Below are positions 58,338 through 64,000 of a stretch of DNA of 64,000 nt, one piece after another. The position numbers and the translations under genes were made by a program. The stretch's first letter is position 1. Every line of letters begins with the position of its first letter. The stretch lies in contig JALIGW010000002.1 of assembly GCA_023053685.1 (NCBI GenBank), forward strand, positions 164,494,534 through 164,558,533, given 5' to 3'. The stretch comes from Diadophis punctatus similis (Eukaryota > Chordata > Lepidosauria > Squamata > Dipsadidae). The notes below the pieces were generated by a model. The model was not told the origin of the DNA. It saw only the letters and a program-made list of their open reading frames with translations, and made no database searches.

Positions 58338-58687
58338 TTATATCTCTAATGAGTCTTTGGAGAAAGAAAGGATAATAGGAGAGGCAGAAAAACTGCTTGC
58401 TTATGCAGGATTGTATTTACAGGGCCCTTCAGTTGCAAAGCACCAGTGCTGTGCCTCTTTTAGTCTGTTTCCCCAGGAGATTTGAAAATATTTAAGCTTG
58501 CATGTATATTTTTATATAATTTTATTTAAAGATTTAAAAGGAAAACAGCAGAATTAATCCTACTCTTAAGAACAAATTGGGAAGACGAGGGCGGCAAATA
58601 TAATTGTCTAATTTTGTATGCATGCTCCTGCAAGAAACGATGGGATTATGTGTGCTTGCACTTAACAGCAGCTTTGCAAGCAAACAT

Positions 58688-58836
<149 letters not shown>

Positions 58837-59689
58837 AGTATTGTAATAGTCAATGAAGCAAATTGTGCGCACTTCAAACAACTTGGGATATGGATTTACA
58901 CAATGTATGCATTAAGGCTTTAAAGTATCCCAGCAATCTTTATCCAGTTCAGCAAGATGCCTTTCTCCTCAAAAACGCCACACTTTCTTGTGTCCTGGCT
59001 TCCTAAGGAAATCCCTTTCCTCTTTAAACAATCAAGGAATAATTTTCCTATTTCCTCTCCCCCCCCTCCCTTGGTCACTTTTCTGAACAGCCAAAATACC
59101 AACTTACTGACAGCTACTGGACAGGCCTGGGATGCCTTTGCTGCTGCTGCATTCTTTGCATTCCTCTTATAAGTGTTATCTGCCAAAGGTCAAAATGGTA
59201 GGTGAGCCATAGACAAACACCTAGGGCTTGCCACAGTTCTACCGCCATTATATTATTGCACAGACTTTCTGGAAAGCAGAAAACGCTCTGGGGTTGCCCC
59301 TATTGCTTAGCACCTGAAGATTTCTAATGGTGGGACTATTTCACTTATAAAGTAAGTATTGCTTGAAACCCTGTTTATATCTGAAAGGAATTTGAATGCT
59401 TTGCAATTATAATGATTAGATTCACAGTATTCATAAAAAAGGTTTTAGAGTAAAAGAAGAGGGGACCAAATCAGGGAGAATCATGTTGTTTGGGATGGTG
59501 TTGTCTGATTCCAGAAGATAAGCTGGGTCAAATCTATTTAACACTTGGGTTGGAACTGTACAGGAAATTCCATACCTGGAACGTTGGGGGAGAAGGTAGA
59601 TTTTTTTTAATCCTGCCTTTATCATTTTGGTAAATTATTCATGGAGGAGAACATACCTAATACATCTTCCTCCTATTTTTCCCCCCCAC
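58837..59689. other. Non-coding DNA
   Basis: Nothing recognised. Confidence 0.4.
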
Positions 59690-59800
59690 AATGACTATGA
59701 GTCACCCAGATGGCTTTTATGCCTAAGGCAGGACTAGAACTCACAGACTCCCGGTTTTTAGTCTGGTGCTTTAACCACTAGACCAAAGCTGCTGAAAAAT
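59690..59800 (-). mobile_element. tRNA-derived SINE head
   Basis: On the minus strand AGCTTTGGTCTAGTGGTTAA (box A) is followed by GTGAGTTCTAGTCCTG (box B) and GCCTTAGGCATAAAAGCC. It matches the family at 51294. Confidence 0.75.
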
Positions 59801-60127
59801 AAATGCCCCTAAAGAAACAGTGTACCCTACCCGCCACTCTTTGAGCTTATTCTGCCTGGCCAAGGCTATTGTGAGGGCCAAAAAAGAAGACAACAGAAAG
59901 GAATAGCGGTAATTTACAGTAATTCCTGTCAGGTTTTGTAAAGCAGTAAATATTGTTTCAAAATGCCCAATATGTCTCTTTGTCTAACTGTAGTTTATAT
60001 CATCAATGTCACTACAGTAGCAAGTGAGGAGCCAAACAGTTTGAAATATGCCTGTGTATGCAAAGGCCTATTCTTTGAGCTGCAACGCTCCCTTAAGCTC
60101 TCTCTGTCTCTGTCTCTCTGTGTGTGT

Positions 60128-61415
60128 TTGTTTATTTTATTTATTTATTTATCTATTTATTTTTGTCAAGTACGTATTGGTAACATACATAGATATAACA
60201 TTGTTTATAAACATAAGATGGGTACTGATAAGAGGGAACATTAGGACAGGGACGGTAGGCACGCTGGTGCGCTTATGCACGCCCCTTACTGACCTCTTAG
60301 GAATCGGGTGAGGTCAACAGTAGACAGTCTAAGGGTAACATTTTGGGGGTTTGGTGATGAAACCACAGAGTCAGGTAGTGAGTTCCAGGCATTTACCACT
60401 CAATTGCTAAAGTCATATTTTCTACAGTCAAGTTTGGAGCAGTTCACTTTGAATTTGTATCTGTTGTGTGCTCGTGTATTGTTGTGGTTGAAGCTGAAGT
60501 AGTCATTGACAGGAAGGACGTTGTAGCAGATAATTTTATGAGCTATGCTTAGGTCGTGCCAAAGGCAACGTAGTTCTAAGCTTTCTAAGCCCACGATTTT
60601 GAGTCTGGTTTCGTAAGGTATTCTGTTTCTAGTAGAGGAATGGAGGACTCTTCTCGTAAAGTATCTCTGGACACTTTCTAATGTATTTATGTCCGATATG
60701 CGGTGTGGGTTCCAGACAGATGAGCTATATTCGAGGATTGGTCTGGCGAATGTTTTGTATGCTCTGGTTAGTAGTGTGGTATTACTGGAGAAGAAGCTAC
60801 GTAAGATTAGGTTAACAACTCTTGAAGCCTTTTTGGTGATGTTGTTGCAGTGGGCTTTGGCACTTAGGTTGTGTGATATGAGTATTCCAAGATCTTTGAC
60901 AGAGTGAGGGTTGTCTGCAAGGTCTTGTCTATTCAACTTGTATTTAGTGTTCTGGTTTTTTTTTTTTTTTTTTTTGCCAATGTGTAGGACAGAGCATTTG
61001 TTGGTTGAGATTTGGAGTTGCCAGATGTTTGACCATTCTGACACAAAGTCAAGGTCTTTTTGGAGGGTAGCAGTGTTGTCAGTGGTGTTGAAGAGTTTTA
61101 CATCATTGGCGAAGAGAACGCAGTCACTTGTAATGTGATCGCAAAGGTCACTTATATAGAGTATAAAGAGTGTTGGTCCTAGTATGCTGCCTTGGGGTAC
61201 ACCGCTGTTAACAGGAACGGGATTTGATAGGGCGCTCCCTATTTTGACCACTTGTTGTCTGTTTGACAGGGACGCAGTTATCCAGTCATGAAGGGGTCCA
61301 GAGATGCCATAGTATTTCAGTTTCAGAAGTAGTTTATCGTGAACCACTGAGTTGAAGGCTTTACAGAAGTCTATGTAAATTGCATCTATTGTTTTGCCGT
61401 GGTCAAGTTTTGAGT
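60128..61415 (-). mobile_element. LINE (second family), longest copy
   Basis: The minus-strand body ends at the left in an AAATAAATAAA tail. The 5' truncation coincides with a CTGTAT/CTGT microsatellite at 61416-61480. A T-run (about 60958-60975) has expanded inside the coding part. Confidence 0.92.
60400..61415 (-). pseudogene. Non-LTR reverse transcriptase fragment, catalytic Asp lost
   Basis: Blocks in order: AIYIDFCKAFNSVVHDKLL, NSGVPQGSILGPTLFILYIS, VLFANDVKLF, an extension with KTFARPILEYSSSVWNPH, and CYNVLPVNDYFSFNHNNT. The motif reads FAND (61102-61113) where active enzymes have FADD or YADD. A stop at 60400-60402 cuts off the last 40 or so residues present in sister copies. The poly-T expansion adds a run of lysines. 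It belongs to the CR1/L2/jockey-like group, distinct from the CR1 at 30 and 41 kb. Confidence 0.88.
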
Positions 61416-61508
61416 TATCTGTATCTGTATCTGTATCTGTATCTGTATCTGTGTCTGTGTCTGTCTGTCTGTCTTTCTGTCTGTCACTCTCTCTCACACA
61501 CACACACA
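61416..61508 (+). repeat. (CTGTAT)n, (CTGT)n and (CA)n
   Basis: Six-base units pass into CTGTGT, CTGT and a short CA run. Confidence 0.95.
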
Positions 61509-61599
61509 CCAAAGACAGGTCCCCCTCCCCCCCCCCGGTGCTTTCTTCCTAACTCAATGCCAGCTCTGCCGTTTCAGTTGATGTTTAACTAGCGGCGAA

Positions 61600-62370
61600 A
61601 CTTCTCGCTTTCAAGGGCAGAGAGGGATACTGGAAAGGGTCGGCTTGCGCAGGTGGCCAGACCAGAAGAGCTAGTTTTAGCAAAAGCCAGGCGGGCCCTC
61701 TCTCGATCCAGCCGCTGGCAGTCTCACGGTAAACAAATCGATGGCCCATTTCTCCGGGCGGCCTCTGCCAAGCTCCCCTCGCTTCCCACCGTAGGGGAGC
61801 GGAACGCGCGGCAGGAAGGGCGCAAGCCGCGCCGGCTGCACAAGCTCCGGTTGGAGCGAGCTTCGCCTCGGGAGCTGTTTACGGTTTGGCTCCCGGGAAA
61901 CTCTGACCTCACCCCGCGCAAAGGTGCTGCTGGGAAACGGAGCTCCCTGACAGATAAGCCCCGGAGAGGACATTCCTTTTGCTTTGGCGGGCGAGCCAGC
62001 GAGGCAGGCAGGGAAAGGGAAGGCGGAGCGGAGAAGGTGCGCCCGCCTCTTTTTCGCCGCCGCTGCTTTTGCGCGGGGAAGCTTGTCCGGATCTCTGAAA
62101 GTTTTTGAGTTCCTTCTTTCTCCGGAATCGAACCTCGCGACTCAGGCACCGGGGGAAGAGGAAAGAGGACTCGGAGGGTCGGAGTCCGAAGTGAATGTCT
62201 CCAGATGAAAGGCCAGGTCAGTGAAACTGGTTCTCCCGGCTGTTTCGCGAAAAGAGCGAGTCCCTTCCTGATCTTGGGGTTGTTGGTCCAAGTCCGCCTT
62301 CTGGGACAGCCTTATCTGTCATCGCAGCGGCGGCGGCAGCAAAGCCAAGCATTCCGGGCTCAGTCCTTCT
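61600..62370. promoter_or_regulatory. CpG island, probable host promoter
   Basis: GC-rich, CpG-dense, transposon-free DNA, in contrast with the LINE to its left and AT-rich DNA to its right. Several open frames cross it on both strands, as expected for CpG-rich DNA. A possible plus-strand exon end lies at 62216 (CCAG before GTCAGTG). Direction is unproven. Confidence 0.6.
62195..62216 (+). CDS. Weak candidate first coding exon
   Basis: ATGTCTCCAGATGAAAGGCC plus AG, followed by GTCAGTG as a possible donor at 62217. It would encode MSPDERP. The initiation context is poor and the donor has C at +3. No following exon is recognised before 64000. Confidence 0.12.
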
Positions 62371-62641
62371 TACGTGCTGGCCTCAACTAACTCCGATAGA
62401 GCTCCCAACCTGGACATGGGCACCAGACCTGCATGTACCCGGATTTTGACAGCCCAGATACGTTGCAAAGGCTCCGCAATTGGGCTGGGCTGGCAGAAGT
62501 TGGGATGGAAGTCCACAGGGGGAGGGACGCCAGGTTCAGGAGGTCTGCTGATTAGCACCCAATACTATTTCCACTGCATCCCAGGACTTGAGAAAGAAAG
62601 AGAAAGTTATGAATGACTTCTCATTGGAAAGTTTTCATAAG

Positions 62642-62727
62642 ATGACTACAAAGCTGTAAAATAACGCCTTTGGGTAGATAATCTCCAATCTACCCAACAG
62701 CGTAATTTTACAGCTTTGTAGTCATTT
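62642..62727. repeat. Hairpin with ~40-bp arms
   Basis: ATGACTACAAAGCTGTAAAA at 62642-62661 and its near-exact complement at 62707-62726 continue inward to GGGTAGAT/ATCTACCC, leaving a loop of under 10 bases. No TSD is obvious. Confidence 0.85.
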
Positions 62728-64000
62728 TATTTTCTATCTGAAATGATGGAAGAAGCAATGAAAAGAGGTGTTGGGTGGCAGCATCTGGATACTTGCTAGA
62801 ATTCTGTAAAGGAGGCAGGACATTTGTGCAATAAAAAAAACTTATCTGGAAGAACTTCTGTTAGTAGTGGCACAGGCTGCTGGAGTCAGTGCTGCATTTT
62901 TTTTAAAGGTTGCAATGTGCTACATTGGGCAGCTACAGTACTTCCAAACTCCATGGATCTTCCTTGGGAAATGCTCCCCTGAACCTGTACAAATCCTCAT
63001 AAAATGCTATTTCTTTTTGCCTGAACTCATTGCATAACCAATTATTAGCAACAAAGACCCAGCTTCTTTAAACAGCCTCCTTACAACTGAATCCTACCTC
63101 TTCCTCCCAAAAATAAAGTATGTCTTTTTTTCTTTTCAAACAACCATCCGAAGCAGGCAGGTGAAACAAGAGGGATTACTTGTAGTTAGTCAGTCTCTGC
63201 AATCCTTGCCTAGCACTTCAGATTATTCAACACATTGGCCTTAGTAGCTAAACAAGAGAAATCAGAACCAGTCTGCAGCTGTTAATTACCAACAGGCATA
63301 TCAATGGAGAGCCTTTGCAAAGCAGTGTCGAAGAGACATCTCAGTAAAACCTTTATGGCTCAATTCTGCATGTCTGTTCAGAAGTTAGTTCCAGGTAAAT
63401 TCATTGTGGCAGCTTTATTATTCCGGGATGCTTTCAGTACTTTAGCCTTTTGTTTACACCATTCAAGATAAGTTTACTTAGCGTATAAGCAATGATATGC
63501 TGGACAAGCAGCATGATTCATGGGACGGTGGGGGTGGGGGGGAGGGTAAATGAGATCAGGCTAACAAAAGCAGAGTCACAGTGTTGTGTGCACCCTGTTT
63601 CTACATCCACTGTAGTGTCGTGTGTGTAGTCCGATTCTAGGCATTCTGGTCTCTGTGGCATTTCTAAAGACATCCCTCTGTTCTCTTTAATCCCACCCAT
63701 TACCTTTTTCTATTTTCCTCCATCAACCTGCAGCTTTGGATAAACACCTTAGCTATGGTCAGTGCCAGACTTGACTTAATCTCTAGGGCAAATACATATA
63801 GAATGATTATTTTTCACTCTCCTTTGTCAAATAGCTTAGTTGTGGTTTCCCCCCATCTTGAGCAGGTCAACAAGCAAATATTTTTTTATTTCAACTTTTG
63901 ATAAAGAATGGGTTCTCAATTCATTGCCCCAGTTATGAGGGTCTCTTTTTTTTTTTTGAGCAAGGCTACATCCCCCCTCTGCCCCTGTGAGTAGGATCCT
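62728..64000. other. Non-coding DNA to the window end
   Basis: No recognisable repeat ends or exons. If the CpG island is a rightward promoter this would be first intron. Confidence 0.4.

Overview
The window looks like vertebrate nuclear DNA from a squamate reptile, most likely a snake. It contains CR1-type and L2-like LINEs, a LINE whose 3' end runs into an (ATAGA)n microsatellite (a known snake trait), BovB-tailed Sauria-type SINEs, other tRNA-derived SINEs, many hAT and TA-target MITEs, LTR remnants and very long tetranucleotide arrays. There is no bacterial operon, CRISPR array, rRNA or functional tRNA gene, and no complete host protein-coding gene can be recognised.

Layout. 1-220: hairpin plus decayed hammerhead-like motif of a Penelope-type element. 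2284-5486: an hAT element holding a second hAT insertion (2618-5449), which carries three tandem copies of a palindrome and a GGAA array. 7371-7935: microsatellite-tailed LINE. 8.6-11.5 kb: MITE, SINE, and a tandem pair of hammerhead-like motifs. 12599-14376: giant TCTA array. 14.8-17.2 kb: MITEs, one nested in another. 19.3-22.8 kb: dense SINE and hAT cluster with clean target-site duplications (TSDs). 25.15-26.48 kb: CpG island with a candidate minus-strand first coding exon. 27.7-29.1 kb: MITE and LTR-like sequence. 30059-33545: a MITE split by a 3.3-kb TA-target element that carries a CR1 copy and a 1.55-kb near-perfect palindrome. 35.5-37.7 kb: TA-target MITE, solo LTR, microsatellites. 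38.8-42.5 kb: 5'-inverted L2-like copy, Tigger-like MITE with nested hAT MITE, and a CR1 with a 164-bp fold-back. 43.5-52.9 kb: LINE copies, one split by an LTR-like insertion and one by a MITE. 53.6-57.7 kb: three further DNA elements. 58.2-61.5 kb: microsatellites and the longest reverse-transcriptase remnant. 61.6-62.4 kb: second CpG island. The intervening DNA is AT-rich and unremarkable, as expected of introns or intergenic sequence.

How the parts relate. The two CpG islands are the only good candidates for host promoters; everything between them reads as non-coding DNA colonised in successive waves. Nesting gives a relative chronology: for example, outer hAT before inner hAT, old CR1 before its MITE, Sauria SINE before its internal SINE. 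A recurring theme is inverted duplication inside mobile elements (2.6-5.4 kb, 30.1-33.4 kb, 40.9 kb). Long open frames in this window arise from microsatellites and palindromes, not from genes.
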